DNA from: Cliona cf. orientalis
Taxonomy: Eukaryota; Porifera; Demospongiae; Clionaida; Clionaidae
DNA length: 64,000 nt
Direction: 5' to 3'
Assembly: GCA_963930775.1 (NCBI GenBank)
Contig: OZ005693.1
Span: 1,736,001 to 1,800,000, forward strand
In this document: in pieces, positions 24,275 through 39,400 of the stretch
Numbering within the stretch: position 1 is the first letter of the stretch
Layout: the number at the start of each line of letters is the position of its first letter
Position numbers and translations under genes: made by a program
Notes under the pieces: model-generated
Databases searched by the model: none
The model's input: the letters and a program-made list of their open reading frames with translations, nothing else
Told to the model about the DNA's origin: nothing

Positions 24275-24894
24275 CTCAAGCTCAGAGCATGAGCAGTGTT
24301 ATATCTGTTGCAGAATCAGCTATATACTTTAGCATTTCACTTGCAAAATAGATTTAGTTTCATAATACATAGTGTAATAAAATTAATGTTATTTTTATAT
24401 TGAGTGTAGCTAGTTTATCCATGGCGTTATTATTAGTCTCGTGCCCAGCCGCTCCTATGCAAAAAGGGGCTGGGCACGAATTGATAATATTGGTGCGAGA
24501 ATAGAGTAATCTAGACATGCTTGCCCAAAAAAATACAGTCAAAATTCGATTAACATTAAATTTTAATTAATAACGCAATGACTCGGGTTGCCCCATGCAG
24601 CAATATTGATGATGAAAAGGAGGCGTAGCTTGTACAGCGTGGCGTACATACCACGCAATCACGTGGTTTCATTTGCGACATACTCGACTGTACCGCACCT
24701 ATGAATACGCTTTAATTTTCGGCGAAGACTCAACGTGTTTCATGCATCAAAGCATAGCGCATATCACCCGCCCCGGCCTGGGAGTACTCGAGTTCAAATA
24801 GACCATAGTGCTCAAGTGAGACAGTACAGCTGGTCAGATCAATTGAGAGAAGGTTATCGCCGAATTGGTGGGCTGGACTACTATTATTAAAATC
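24275..24894. other. PTDSS1 3' flank and PTPN12 promoter region
   Basis: 620 bp between two plus-strand genes. It contains the PTDSS1 polyadenylation signal at 24376-24381 and, at about 24434-24480, an imperfect hairpin (TCGTGCCCAGCC with GGCTGGGCACGA) starting TAGTCTCG. The remainder is presumed PTPN12 promoter and 5' UTR without recognised motifs. Confidence 0.6.
24376..24381 (+). terminator. PTDSS1 polyadenylation signal AATAAA
   Basis: AATAAA 102 nt downstream of the stop codon of the single-exon PTDSS1 gene, in AT-rich sequence. Confidence 0.65.
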
Positions 24895-26925
24895 ATGGCT
24901 GCGTTCGAGGACTGCTTGCGGCGATTTCTCGATCACTTTGAGAGGATCAGCAACTGCGCCGACGAGGATGTGTTTCTCAAAGAATTCATGGTGAGTTCAA
25001 GTAGATCTATCAGGTCTGACTCTAATCGATCTGATCGCGATCAAACAGACAAGCGTGTGTGCGTGTATACTTGAACATACTGTAGACTGCAATAAGAAGC
25101 CTGGTGGCAGCGTTGACTTTGTGGAAGCGGTAGACGATTGTAGTAAGATTGTAGTGGTCATCGATGAGCGCGAAAACCTCAAAATTTGTAGTTAAAGTGA
25201 TCATTGGTAGGTGGCAGCTGCGTGGTTTTTGTGTGATGTTCAACTACAGTGTATTGGTCTGTGACATGCCTGGAAGGTATTTCAATTAGGCTGTAGCGCA
25301 GTAGTAATATACTCTTGCATCTTAATAACGTAGTAACTTTCAGGACATCTGTTAGACAACAGCTGCCATTCAGCTCCACAATGGGACTCCAGTAGCGGCC
25401 CATGGCCACTTGTTGAACAACAAAACTGGGATAAAAAATTAATATAGCCAGCGGTGCATTAAAAATGGCTGACACAATGCATATTATAATGGTGCTGCCA
25501 ATGCCTCCCGACCCATTAGATCTCGAGTAAGAGAGAGAGAGAAATGTACAATGTATGCTTGAGTACATGTCAGTACACAAATCAGTATAGCTGCTTAAGT
25601 AAGCACAAAACTCCATCAGGAACGCTTGGCCATATTCCAAAAAAGGCAGCGGTTCACACTTAAACTGTCAGGTTTTTGCTTGTTTAAAGATTAACCTGCT
25701 AAATCCACACATCCTCTACACTTGTACACGAGCATAATATGTACGTCCTATAATAATAAGACATTCCAAGGTGAATATGACATTTCACACCTTCCACTCA
25801 GGAACTAGCAATAGGCACAGCTGCTGCGTTGATTATAGTACTCAAGGGTAGACTCATCTGTAGCAGGATCTTCCCACCTTTTTTGCTTTTCTTTTGAGCT
25901 CGTACTTTCCATACTTATGCAACATTGCAGCTAGGAATTAATGGGAGCCATGGAGCGTCTAGGGGGATGAGACTCATGTAATTAACGGTTATACCTGTTC
26001 CACACGTATGCCCAACCCCTGCCCCCCTCACCTCTTTCTCTCTCTCTATTACTCTCTCACTCTCTCTCTCTTTCTCTTTCCCGTCCCTTCCTCATCTCCA
26101 TTACTTTCAACATGCATACTGCTTACATTTCGATCATAACTCCCTGACACGACACACCAACACACACAACTGCAGACACTCAAGACTCAGTCTCAGAGGT
26201 ACCGTGAGAACAATACCTACCCCATGGAGGCCGGACAGCTCCAGTGCAACAGAAAGAAGAACAGATTCAAGGACATCCTTCCGTGTGAGTCGAGCTAGCT
26301 AACTAGCTAGCTAGCTGACTTGGTTGAGCTGTAGATTAGTCCAGTTAGTTTTCCATAATATTATAGAGAGTGGTTGGGATGGGGTGCTCATGGGATTTTT
26401 CTACCCCTAACTCCAATCCCCCTCGGCCTCATCAAGCTTTGGTGAATCTACTGTATACTAATTTCCCACCCCAATGGCACAGATCACCCATCTTACTCAC
26501 CTTATAAAAATGATGATTCTGTATGAAACATATGCTAGCTGTTGGTATACGTATAGTTGATGCACAGCACATGATGTAGGGGGCGGGGAGGGGAGAAGAG
26601 CTTAAAGACCTCATATTTATTGCATACCACAAGGCTCCCCCAGGCTCAAATTTCAGATGGGCCCATCTTTTGAATTTTCGTGTACATTAATATTAATTTA
26701 GAAGGTTGTTGATTGGATGGCAGGAGTAAACTATACCACTTTTCCCTCTCTCCTTCTCCAATATCCCTCTTCCTTTCTCTATCTTCTCTTTCAATGTCCA
26801 TTCAGTGAATCCCTCTAAAGTGCAAGATGCATACTTTAGGTTACTAAGCAGTTGTAGCGCCAAATGATGTCAAGATTCTTCATAGGATAAGTACGATAAT
26901 TACGTTTGAATAGGAGAGGCCAGAA

Positions 26926-26975
<50 letters not shown>

Positions 26976-29900
26976 GAGAGAGGGGGGGGGGGGAGGGAGG
27001 GAGTGAGAGAGAAAGAGCGAGACTATTGTCGCTCACAGTGCCAGCTATGCTGTTTATTGTTTACTAGCTACCTATATCGGTTGGGGTGAACCTCCCAAGC
27101 CGACGTAACCACAATTATTATTCACTGGGCACTAGTGTGCAACTTTAGTCCACAATTGCATATCGACCATAAACAATGAATGTGTATCTTCATATAGTGC
27201 AAGGTGCTTTTGACAGCTACATGTACTATTGTCACAAGATCTGTTATACAAGTTATCATTCGGGAGGAGGGGGGGGGAGAAAGGGGGAGAGAGAGAGACT
27301 TGACCACCTGGTTCCGTTCCGACTGATAGCGACTGCACAGTTGCCAAACACTTGCCCAGCATTTTGCATTGAACGCTCTACTGTGTGCATACAAAGGATA
27401 GAAATTTCACATGCATACATGCGTATCATATGTATGTATGTGTGTGTGTGATGCAGTCTAGATACCGATTGACGCTGTAGTGGTTTACTAAGTCCTAGAA
27501 CTGGATTCGACCCGTTTCTATTTTTTTGACAAGTAAAGATGTCAGCCCTCTCCCACTATTGAGACCCTTGGTTGAGTCTTGAAGTACATGTATTGTGATA
27601 CTATGCTATAATATTGTTTATACCTGCCATCATGTTTGTATTCACTAAAAAAGATTAATGGGCATGACCTCAGTTATCTTGCATCATCTGCATCATCATC
27701 TTTGTTTTATCTGTGATATGTTTGTTGGTAAAACTAGAGTGGGGAAAATCTGTTAATCTTAAATGAGTATCGACATTTTCAATGTATTATCTCTTTACTC
27801 TGTCGTAAACCAACTAAGTGGATAGAGCTGTGATTCCCTCAAAGATAAAAGAAAACTCACAAGAGTTGATAGAAAGGTTTGCGAACGAGGGCTGAACGTT
27901 GACCTAAGGCCTCAGAAAACGGCCACCGATGCTACTTCATTTTTTTTTAGTTCCTGTTCAGTGTGTTGATTTAGTAGGGTGCAAGGGGCAAAAGCAGACC
28001 TTTGTGTGCACAGTTTTTTGTGTGTGTATGTACTGACCTGCTTGTGGATAATTTCTGTGACATGGTGTGTATACTGCTAGCCCATTGGAAATTTGTGCAG
28101 TTTCAAGATCGCAGATCGTGGAGTAATAATAATTACAGTATCACATTTGGGAGTTGTGTGTGTATGTAACTTTTGTTTATCATCTTACTATTATTGCTTT
28201 TGCACACACGTTCATACTCTCTCTCTCTCCTCTCTCGCTCTTTCACTCTTTTTCTCTCTCTCTTCCCTCCTCCGCTCCCTTCTCTCTTTCTCTTTCCCTC
28301 TCTGTTTCCCTTTCCCCTCCATGTTCAGTTGAGTACACCCGTGTCTCGCTGCATCCTGTTGAAGGTCTTGAAGGTTCTGACTACATCAATGCAAACTATA
28401 TCACGGTAAGCTCTTGTCATAACGCACCACTCTTAGTCACACACACATTATTATTATAGTATAGTGTTATAGTATATATAATATTAGTATTATAGTTTAC
28501 CTTCATATTATAGCTAACTCACACACTCCAGTGGTATGAATTTCCCCATTGTTTTGGTACTAGCTAACTGCTTTGCTGGTACAGTAACAGTCAGGCCTGA
28601 TGGTTATTGTAAGCTGAGCTCTCTCCCTCCCTCCCTCCCTCCCTCTCTCTCTCTCTCTCTATCCGATTACATCATTGTATGCATTGAACCCCCCACCTAA
28701 AGTCCTATAAGGAGCCAACAGCTGTTTTCTGTTTTTGCTGCATTGCTGAAGTGTGACCTTCTTTCCTTTTCATTCAATTCAGTGCTTCCTCCTTTAGGCT
28801 TTATACCTGATCTAGTTATCTCTCCCGCCCACCCCCACACCCGGCCCTGCCTGCACACACAAACACTCCTTCATTCTTTCTTTTCCTGTTGCCTTTGTCT
28901 CAGAGTTCTTAGCCCCCTTGTGTGCTTTTAGCTGCATATTTATATACCCTTGTCTGAAGTTGGAAGGGAATTATGCCTTCTTACCTAAGCCATGCACACC
29001 GTACATGTGCAGTGCTTTCATCTTCTCTTGTTGGCTGCCAATCATGTGCCAAGTGCATGCATTGTGAACCATAAGACATTAATTTTGGTACAGCCAGCCA
29101 AGCTTTGGTGTTCAATACAGTATAAGAATAATATGCATATCTGTATCCAAGTTTAGGTATTGGATTTGTATAAGTATTATTATGTATATATACTATACTG
29201 AGTATGTGCATGGGAAAGGGGGGGGGGGTTTCTAGATCTGGCACTAAGCTGTGAGCCAAACATGCTCTCAGTCACTCCTAGCACCAGCTACATACATGTA
29301 GTAGTACAAACATACAAAATAATAATGTTTTAGTAGCCGTATTATTATTATTACAAACATTTAGCGTGTTTACATGTTGGAGCCATGCTGTACCACCAGC
29401 CTGGACTGTAGCGAGCCAAAGCAGTCCTGAGCTGGCCATGGTCTGCCAGTGTCTAGTACGTAGTGTAGGGTAATGTTGGGTATTGCAGGGTAATGTAGGG
29501 TATTATAGGGTATTGTAGGGTAATGTAGGTATTGTAAGGTATTATAGGGTAATGTAGGGTAATATTGGTAATATAGGTATTGTAGGGTAATGTAGGGTAT
29601 TATAGGGTATTATAGGGTATTGTAGGGTAATGTAGGTATTGTAAGGTATTATAGGGTAATGTAGGGTAATATAGGTATTGTAGGGTAATGTAGGGTATGC
29701 ATGGCATAGTGTGGTGAGCGGTGGGCTATACTGTGAGCTGTACTGTATGCTCTTTATTCACACAAATACAAGGAACAGTTTGTTTTCGTTCAAAGTGAAG
29801 ATGTGTAACAATTGGCTTCCAACACACTGTCTGGTCCCCCCATACACGTACACATGGAACTGCATATGTATGTACCGTATCCTCCCGAAAATAAGCCCCC

Positions 29901-32900
29901 CCTTTTTCAGCAGTAGACATGACCTAGACTGGGGAGGGGGCTTATTTTCGAATATGCACTTTCCCTCGAATATAAGCCCCCCTTAGCCACCATCGTTGGT
30001 CACGTACCGCGGGAAATATCCAGAGTTTGCTTGTCTTTTCTCCAAAAGAGCGGCAACACGAGGATCGGCGGTAGGAAAAGGACTTGTTGTTCCGTGTGTG
30101 TACGTCGTTAGAGGAAAGTAAAAGCATCTTGACCGGCTCGTAAGTATCTTCGCCAAGCTAGAAGTGCCATCATAACAGAATGACTTCAAAACAGGCTTTT
30201 CTAACAGCCAGCACCATCTTTGTACTCGTAGTCAATTGAAGGGCGGGGTTACGTACGTACGTACGTGCTCGCGCGCGTGTACATGTATATTATGTGGAGG
30301 GGGGCTTATAATCGAGGCAAACATACCTGTGCAAGAACTTGAAGGTCAAAGAGGGGAGGGGGCTTATTTTCGAAGGGGGCTTATTTTCGGGAGGATACGG
30401 TACATGTAGCTTGTAGACAACTGCTATGTACATGCATGTAGCTACAAGTACAACTACTAATACATGACATTTACATGCATTGTGGAACATGTAGCACATG
30501 TACTTGTACCTTTATTCGTTGGCTATTGTCTAGCATGCAACTGAAGTTTTTGTAGGCAATTGCAAATAGCCGGCTATCAGAGGGGTCTGGGTGATCATGA
30601 CATAGGGTAGACCAATGACAAGAGGGGGTCATGGGCCAACAAACTACGTAGTTGCAAGATCTTTATTGGGGTGAATCCGACCATGCATTTTGTGCACCCC
30701 ATGTGACTAAAATCACATACGTATGTATGTATGCTGTTGAGATGAGTAAGCTTACATGTACATGAGCAACAGCATGAGCATAAACACAATGTCATGCATA
30801 GTTACGTGATATTGCATATAATTATTATGGCAATTTCCAGTAAGCTGACCGTGTGTACCTGAGTACTGGGGTATGTTTTTGTGTGTGTGTATTTGTGTCT
30901 TACCACCTGTGAGCACCGATAGCTGTGAAACTTGCAGTTTAGCCTTGCTGGGTTGATGTTGACTGAAAGATCATTAATGTTTGGCTCACTAGAAATAGCC
31001 CCAAATCACGCTCGAATGTTGTTTGTTAATGTTCAACTCTCTCTCAACTCTGCTGTGGGTCCCAGACATAAAGCTTTAGCTATACAATACATGTACCTAC
31101 AATACCTACATTACCTTACTAATTACATTACCATACGTTACCCTATAATACTTATTATTACTCTCTACATGTACATGTTCTACAATGCATGTAAATGTCA
31201 TGTATCAGTAGTTGTACTTGTAGCTACATGCATGCATGCACATAGCAGTTATCTACAAGCTACATGTATATGTACATGCAGTTCCATGTGTATGGGGCCG
31301 GGGGCCGGGGCCCGGGGGGGATCATGCTTTGGAAGCCAATCGCTACACATCTTCACTTTGAATGAAGACGAACTGTTCCTTGTATTTGTGTGAACAAAGA
31401 GCATACAGTACAGCTCACACTATAGCCCACCGCACACCACACTATGCCATGCATACCCTACATTACCCTACAGTACCTATATTACCAATATTACCCTACA
31501 TTACCCTATAATACCTTACAATACCCTATAATACCCTACATTACCCTACAATACCAACATTACCTTACAATATCCTACAATACCGTATACATGAAAGTTT
31601 TTTAATTTCACCAATATACTTTTTTGTTGTAAGTTACTAAGCAACCAAGTACAGTAGAGTAGTGTTCAAGAGTTTTATAGAACTGGTTGTTGAGCAGTCA
31701 CCCAGAGTACATGCCATACACTCTAGCCACAATCCAATTAGGTGTGCAGGATTACCTACATTACCAACAGTGCTAGATACAACAAAATAGTTATCTGTCA
31801 GTGAGTGAGCAATAGGAGCCCTTGCAGGGCTCATATTGCTCACGCACTGCAGGGCTCATATTGCTCACTCACTGACAGATAACTATTATGTATTGGTAAA
31901 AATTTCTATGTATACGGTACCTTGTTAGATGTTACCTAGGTAACTAGTGACAGAATATTCTCCAATACAGAGCAACAACGGGTTCATGTTAGTGTACACA
32001 GTGACACTGTGGGCAACATGCTCAATGTAAAGGAATAGGTACTAATTAAATTCCTATGTCAACATCTAACAAGTCAGTTATATGGCAGCCACTGTCTTGT
32101 ATTGGCCCGAAGAACTTATATTACTCTACAATACCTGCATTACCCTACATCACCCTATAATACCTACAATACTTTACATTACCCTACAATACCATACATT
32201 ACTCTACAAGTATTAATAGTTAGAGATTAAGTCCAAGATCTGTAATAGTATACGTGTACACAATATCATACAAAAAGCATATTAATTATAGTATCAATGT
32301 TAGGCCGATCATCTGATGTTAATCGTGAGCCTTTGCCTACAGAAGTATGAAATAAGCACAGGACTCAATTAGTTTGGCTAATGCTCTCTCTACTTAATCT
32401 GCATTAACTTTTATCCGTCTAATCTTTACATATATGGAAGAAGTGGGGTTTTCTATTGGTGTACAAAAACAAGAAAAAGCTACATTGGACGGACTAAGAA
32501 TCATAATCTTTTAAAGAAAGATCATCCACAATCACAGATTTTTCAAAAGCAATCGGTGCTTACTGTTTTATTGGTTCTATACACAGACAGTGAAAGTCCA
32601 TAGCGTAGATACTCACAGTCCTGATAATAAGATACTGAGCGGCACCGTAATTTAGTCATACATTACATCACTATGATATCATCTCCTTTCATCTTGCACG
32701 TACGTACTGATGATCTCTCATTCGCTACAGCCCACAAACTTTAAAGCAATACTAAAAAAATGTGCAGCTAGTTTAGCTGCCAAATGGATGCCCTGTTTTG
32801 CTACATGCATGCGTGTAGATGCCCTTCATGGCTAGCTCTAGAGATTCGTAGACCTTGTACGGGAAGCTCTATGGAAAAGGAAGACTGTCTTTTACATCAA

Positions 32901-35900
32901 ACGACGACACGTTCTTGTTAAATTACGTGAATTGAGTGTGCTTCAGATTGGCTGTATGTTGCAGAATAATCTAGTTAAAAAGAAATTATGGCTTTATAGC
33001 TGATATTATGTGATATTCATGGCTTTAGAGGTGTGCTGTATAGCAGAATAATCTTGTTGAAAAGCTTCATTGAAGTTACGGCTTTATAGCCGATATTATA
33101 TGATATTCATGGCTTTTAGAGGTGTACAAGTTGCTATGTACAGGCCTGCATGCATGTGTACATGTTTGGTCAAGGTATGCTTGTATATGAATGTGGGTGG
33201 GACAGTCATGGGGCCACAGTCTTATATATACACTAGGGAGGACCGTTAGGACAAGAATTAGACGGATCAAGTGACTAACTGCCATGGAGGAATGTGCTGG
33301 GTTGTAGCTAGTAACACTCGAATTTGTGAAGTGGAACGCCTCTATTGTGTGCTATGTGAAAACCTAACAGTTAGTGGACGTATTCTCACTCTTGGATTGT
33401 AGGATTATAATTTACTTCATCGTGTGTACCTAGTACCTAGCTGGGACCATGCATAGGGTTTTCTCTGCACGTTAAAATTTTCATGTGGTCTCTCTCTCTC
33501 TCTCTTTGCCTTACAAGGCACTACCCTGCATGTGTATCTGATTATCAAATTGCTCCATCTTTTTGTAGATTATACATGGTAGTCTATAGTATTGGCCTGA
33601 CCTGTTTTCCTCCTTTGTTAGCTAGCAGTTGTAATCAGAAGGAAAGCGAAAGTGAGATGGATGTACTTTGCCCAATTTTTTAAAGGAATAAGTTACATCA
33701 ACAGGAACTTGTGGGGATAATAATTATTATACGTAAGTGCACGAGCTCATGTAATTAGTTTTTATGCCCTCGATTTTTATAACAAAAGTATGTGTATTGT
33801 ATATACAGTATGCCTGAATTATTGATCGACCTCTCTCCCTCTTTCTCTCTCTCTCCCTCCCTCCCTCCCCACAGGGTCTGGATGACCAGGTTACCTACAT
33901 AGCCTCCCAAGGTCCTCTTCCCCACACTGTCAGTGACTTCTGGAGGATGCTCTGGTACCACAACATTGAGGTCAGCCACACTGTAAACACACTTCCCCTT
34001 ATCACGTTTCTTTAGTGGTGACCAAAGAATTTGCCTCTGGCAATAATATAATATACTCTATGTCAGGAGTACATAACAATGTACTCCTGTCTATGTATAT
34101 GTACATGTCTGGCAATATATATGTACATGTTCATGTATTATGCAAGGACAATATTATTCCTTAAGTATGCTGGGGAGAATACTGACATTTCGATTTCTTT
34201 TCTCCTGCTATACTTGCATTTTTTCATGATTGTTTTTCAGATTGTCGTGATGGCTTGTAAGATTGTTGAGATGGCAAAGCCCAAGTGCGAGAGGTACTGG
34301 CCAGAGGTCAACCAGAGCATGAAGATTGGAGCAATTCAAGTCACCACGGTGAGTGGAGGGAGGGAGGCAGAGAGAGAGGGGGGAAGGAGGGAGAGAGAGA
34401 GAGGGGGAGGCAGAGAGAGGAACGGAGGGAGGGAAGGAGGGAGAGAGAGAGAAAGAGAGAAAGGAAGGGAAAGAGAAGAGAGTTTACAATTACTTTTGAT
34501 CAACTGCTCTCCTCCTCCCTGCAGTTGAATGAACAGAACATCTCCAATGACTTTGTTGTCAGAGACTTCATGGCAGAATGTCAAGGGGTAGGTCAAACAG
34601 GTTTATAATGTACAGTCTAGCTACATGCACTTACTAATGTACGTAGTGCAGTGGCGTCTCTAGGCAATTGTTTAACTGGGTGCAAGTTATCGAAAGTAGC
34701 CGCACAGGTGGATGCATAAAGCTAGCGGAAGTGTACTATAGTATACATGACATTGTAGTACTATTAATAGTGTAATAACCTAGCTAGGTACTATTCCATG
34801 TAGACAGTCTACATATATGTAGTGATGTATACATGATATGTTACATCACTGGCTGTGATAGTGTAGGCTCAACAAAACTACACAATGTCATGCATAGGAT
34901 GGGTGCACAGGTGCATGGATTGGGTGCAAATGAACCCACATGCACCCCCCTGGCGACACCACTGACGTAGTGTCTATATAATGTTACATTATTATGGACA
35001 TAACCTACAATGTATAAAACCGTTAATATAAACACTCTTTGCATGCTTGAAGACTGCAGCCTTATCGATGAATCATACCATTTAGGATTTTTTTTCTTTT
35101 GTACGTGTGCACAGGTGTACCTTCACACCTTCACGTGTTTATTTCAAGATTTTTCTCAAGGGGGAGCAAACCAAAATCAAAGGGAGGAGGGATAAATGTA
35201 AATCCACGGGGAAACCTCAGAGGGCAAAAACACCCACTGTCCTAGCCCTCTGGCTTCCTGAAATAAAACCTGCAGGCCTCCATTTATTGATAAAAGAACC
35301 CTTGAAAAGCACCACCAGTGTCTTGTCATGTGTCGCGCTATTGATCCAGAATAGCAGCTGCCGCATTGTGTATCCAAGCAACACTGTGTTTGTGTGCACT
35401 AGAGGCTAGCTATGCCAAAACAGCTGTGGAGATCCAACATGTTACCATGGACATATATGGCAGTGGCATCTAACTCTCTCTCTCTCTCTTTAGCTCTCTG
35501 GCTCTCTAGCTGTATTGCTGATCTGTTAGTTTTGGGAAATAGAGAACTCCAATTCATAATAATTATAGTGTGTGTACAAAATCTTCCATTATTGCGTCGG
35601 ACGAAGACCGGTTGTATACGCCATGATCGAGTCAGTCGCTGACTGCTTTTTCCCTGTGGACATTGGGACTGCTTTTGAACTACGTGTTACAGTTGCAATA
35701 ATTATTGATGTCAGTTTTGACATCTATCACTGGAGCCGTAAACTACATGTACTTCTACAATGTTATACCTTAGTCGCCCTATTTCTGGTGCAGCTGGTTT
35801 TTTCCTTTTATGTACATATTTATGGCCACACAAATTAAATATTTTGTTTTCTCATCCTATAGAGGTTTGTAAAGTACACAGGGGGGGGGTTGATTTTGAT

Positions 35901-36454
35901 ATTTAATTTTTGCCCATTAGAGCTAAAAACCGAGCATAAAACGAGCCTTTTACTTATCTGTGGGAGCCAAAACGACTTATTTAACTGACGACCCTGTACC
36001 TATTATGGTATTTTCTCGATATCAAAATTAATGTAGACACAGATCTGCAAAAGTACACATGGGCAGGGACGAGAAATAGATGATTTACTTTGCATTCCCT
36101 ATACAGTGTATCTGCCTTGTATTATGTAACGTAAATCAGGTATGTAATTAAAGACACATGTATGTCTACAAGATTAGCTGTATCTACACGGCTCAATGAA
36201 TATGATTAATCGCATGTGGAGATAACCCTTCAATTATCAATTATTCCAGGAGCAGCAGTACATCCGTCAGTACCACTACGCCGCGTGGCCGGACCACGGG
36301 AAGCCATCGTCACCCGAACCGATACTGAGGATGTTGGACCGTATCCACGACGACAGAAAGAGACTGGATGTACCCATAGTAATACACTGCAGGTGAGACC
36401 ACACCCACTTTGATGTAGTGCCTGTGATATTTTGTGCTTGCATACAATTTCCTG

Positions 36455-36489
<35 letters not shown>

Positions 36490-39400
36490 TCTCTCCCTCC
36501 TCTCTACAGTGCTGGTTGTGGTAGAACAGGCACTATTATAGGCATTGACCTCTCTAGAACAATGCTACAGAACAGGGTATGTCAGCACAACAAAAAAGAG
36601 CAAGTCCTGGTGTCGACCCTTTACCTAATCCATTTCTTTACTAGTGTGCAGTATAGCATGTATGAGGTATCGTTATTTCTAGCATATCCTTCTTTGGGGG
36701 GCACCACTTCCTTATACATCATAGACATGATTTTACACTCTTACTACTCCCTCTCTAGATCTATGATTTCAAATCCCGGGTTACAAAGATAAAAAACACA
36801 CGCATACACTCACCACGTTCAGGAGGTCCCAGGTGATGATCTGTCAGTGTACAGGGTGGTCGAGAAGATGCGCCAACAGCGGCCGGCCATGGTGCAGGCC
36901 AAGGACCAGTACGTCTTCGTCTACCTCGCAGTTGCCGAGCTCAGCAAAAGGGCATTGGGGATGAAGCCGAACGTACCCAGGAAACCCAATGGAAGGGTAG
37001 GTGATATAATATCATATTATTGACTCTTTTAATAACGTTATCATAGTGGAACACATACACATGATCCAATTTAATGGTATTTTATGAATTCTCATAAAAG
37101 TTTACGTACAATGTACATGTATGGAGCGATTGACAACCTTTTCCAGAAAGACGTATGAGCAGTCGTTTGATGAGCGTCAGAGCCGCATAGGTCGGATCCT
37201 ATAGAAAATGTAATAGCTATATGCAGGGACTATAAACTAGGCTAGGCTTGGCTAGGGAGCCTGAATTTCATTTGGTCTCATCGGCACTCAGCTGTTACAG
37301 GTGTGTCAGTAAACAGGTGGCATGGCTGTCGGGATCGGCTACACCAGAAACCTTTGTGTATAAGTGTATAAGTGTACAGTGTACCAAAAATATAATTATG
37401 TATGGGAGATTCATGACCCACAGCCACCTGTACTCTCTGTCTGTACACATGTATAATTCATGTACCTTGATGAGCAGCTGAGTACAGTACACAGCTTAAT
37501 TTAATCATGAATAATTGTATTGTATTGTGTTGTGGCACCAAGCCCTCACCTGATGATGCTAGTGCTATAATTGTGCCCTTTCAACTTCCTGTCAACCTTT
37601 TACTCCAATAAAAGCCCACCACAACACACCCTGTACTGTAGCTGTGCTGTATAAATACAAGCTTAGCTGTCCCAAAAGTGAAACTGAGTGCGTGCAGTTG
37701 GCACCATATTGCAAGTTCCAGTGTCTTAGTGTCCAATGTTTGTAGTTTGTAGTATCTGTAGGAAGCTTTTGTCAGCCTTGGAAATTTGATCTAGCTAGTT
37801 AGCCATTGTTGGAAGTTTTTTTCCAAGTAGCCAGCTGATTCAGAATAGTTGAGCAGATTTATGTTGTGAGAAGAAAGTAGCTATTTAATAGTCTTTCCAT
37901 GAGCTCTGAAGAAGCAGTTCCAGTACCTCCTCCCAGGACCAAGAAGAGGGCACATGTAAGCCAAGTGTGTCTGTGAGTATTTGTATTATGCGATCAAGCT
38001 GGGCTTAGGCTCTTGTAAGAAGAAGAACAAGCCATCTAACTAGAACTTAGTACATGTAGGCCCCTAATAGTAGATGCAAAGACAGCTGATGTTAATAGCT
38101 TATTAGTAAGTCCTTTGGTGTATTAAATATTATTGTGTGGTAAAAATTAGCACTTTAATAGTAATGGAGATTGCAGAGTCGCACCAGCTGATGTGAATCT
38201 CTGCATAGATCTTTCTTTGATTCATGGCATAAATTACTTGATACCTTGTACATGTGTTGTACAGGCTAACTGAGTAGTATATACGTTCAAAGGCAGTCCT
38301 ATTGAATCTAGTCTTGCCCGTCTTGTAATGATGCTCAGCTAGCACAACAATATTATTAAAATCTGGAAACTTTCGTTGCAGAGTTGCAGTACTTGATTTG
38401 CATGGCTAGTGTAGTAATTTATGGAATCTGTTATCAGTGTATCTTTGTTCAATTTGTACTTTTGTGTGATACTATGCACACAACATCTGCATAACGTAAT
38501 TATGCTACTACATTTATACTTCTTGTAATTTAATATTCATTTGCACACACATACTCATTTCATGTATTACTGTTTTCTTTGTCTCATTTCAGCCGATTGG
38601 TCCTAGCACTCCGACCCCAGTGACGACCGCATCAGCAGACAACCCTCCAGGCAGTGTCTACCAAAACGCGGCGTCGGTAGTCGCTCCTCCCCGTAAGAAA
38701 TCCGGGTACGAGAACATTAATAGCTCGTCATCAATAGGGGCAGCTGGAGGGGACGCCGCAGGGGGTACGGAGGACACCACTGCTGACAAAAGGAAGCCCG
38801 TCCCACGGACAAGAAATTCATTACGAAACCGCGGAGCAGGCATTGGGAGAAGTATGGATGATGTGAGTGCTATGAGCCAGAGCCCTCCTCTGATTGAACA
38901 AGACGAGCGTCTGCCGGGCAACTTGGGAGTCCTGAGCACTGGGAGCGGCGGGGGGAGCAGCAGGGAGGACTCTATTTCGCCGGATCTACGGAACAATACG
39001 CCTTCTCCGCGGCCGAAGCCCAGAGGAGGGAAGCGAGGCTTGGATAGTAGCGATAACACTTCAGCGTCGTCATTAGGCGGCGGCGCTCCCCCACTTCTTC
39101 CTGCCAAACCGCACTCCACTTCGTCGCCGTCAAGAAGAGGCGCTCCACCAGGTCCTCCCCCCAAAATCCCCAAAACTATCGTCACCGATTCTTCTTCGTC
39201 ATTGTCGTCAGCCGGGGGTAAGAAAAAGCCAGCTCCTGCTCTACCTCCGCGAGAATCTACACCAGAGAACCGTCTGAGCAGTGGTGGTGGTGGTGGAGCC
39301 AAGCGGTCTCTATCTGGGAATCAAGATCACAGAACTGAGGTATCAACTATATCAACTGTATCTGCTATTTCTACTACTGCTACTACTACTTCTACTGCTG

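Noticed and set aside
29455..29700. Possible interstitial telomere
   Set aside because: The unit is a 10-mer (TAGGGTAATG and variants), not TTAGGG, and it recurs as satellite spacer.
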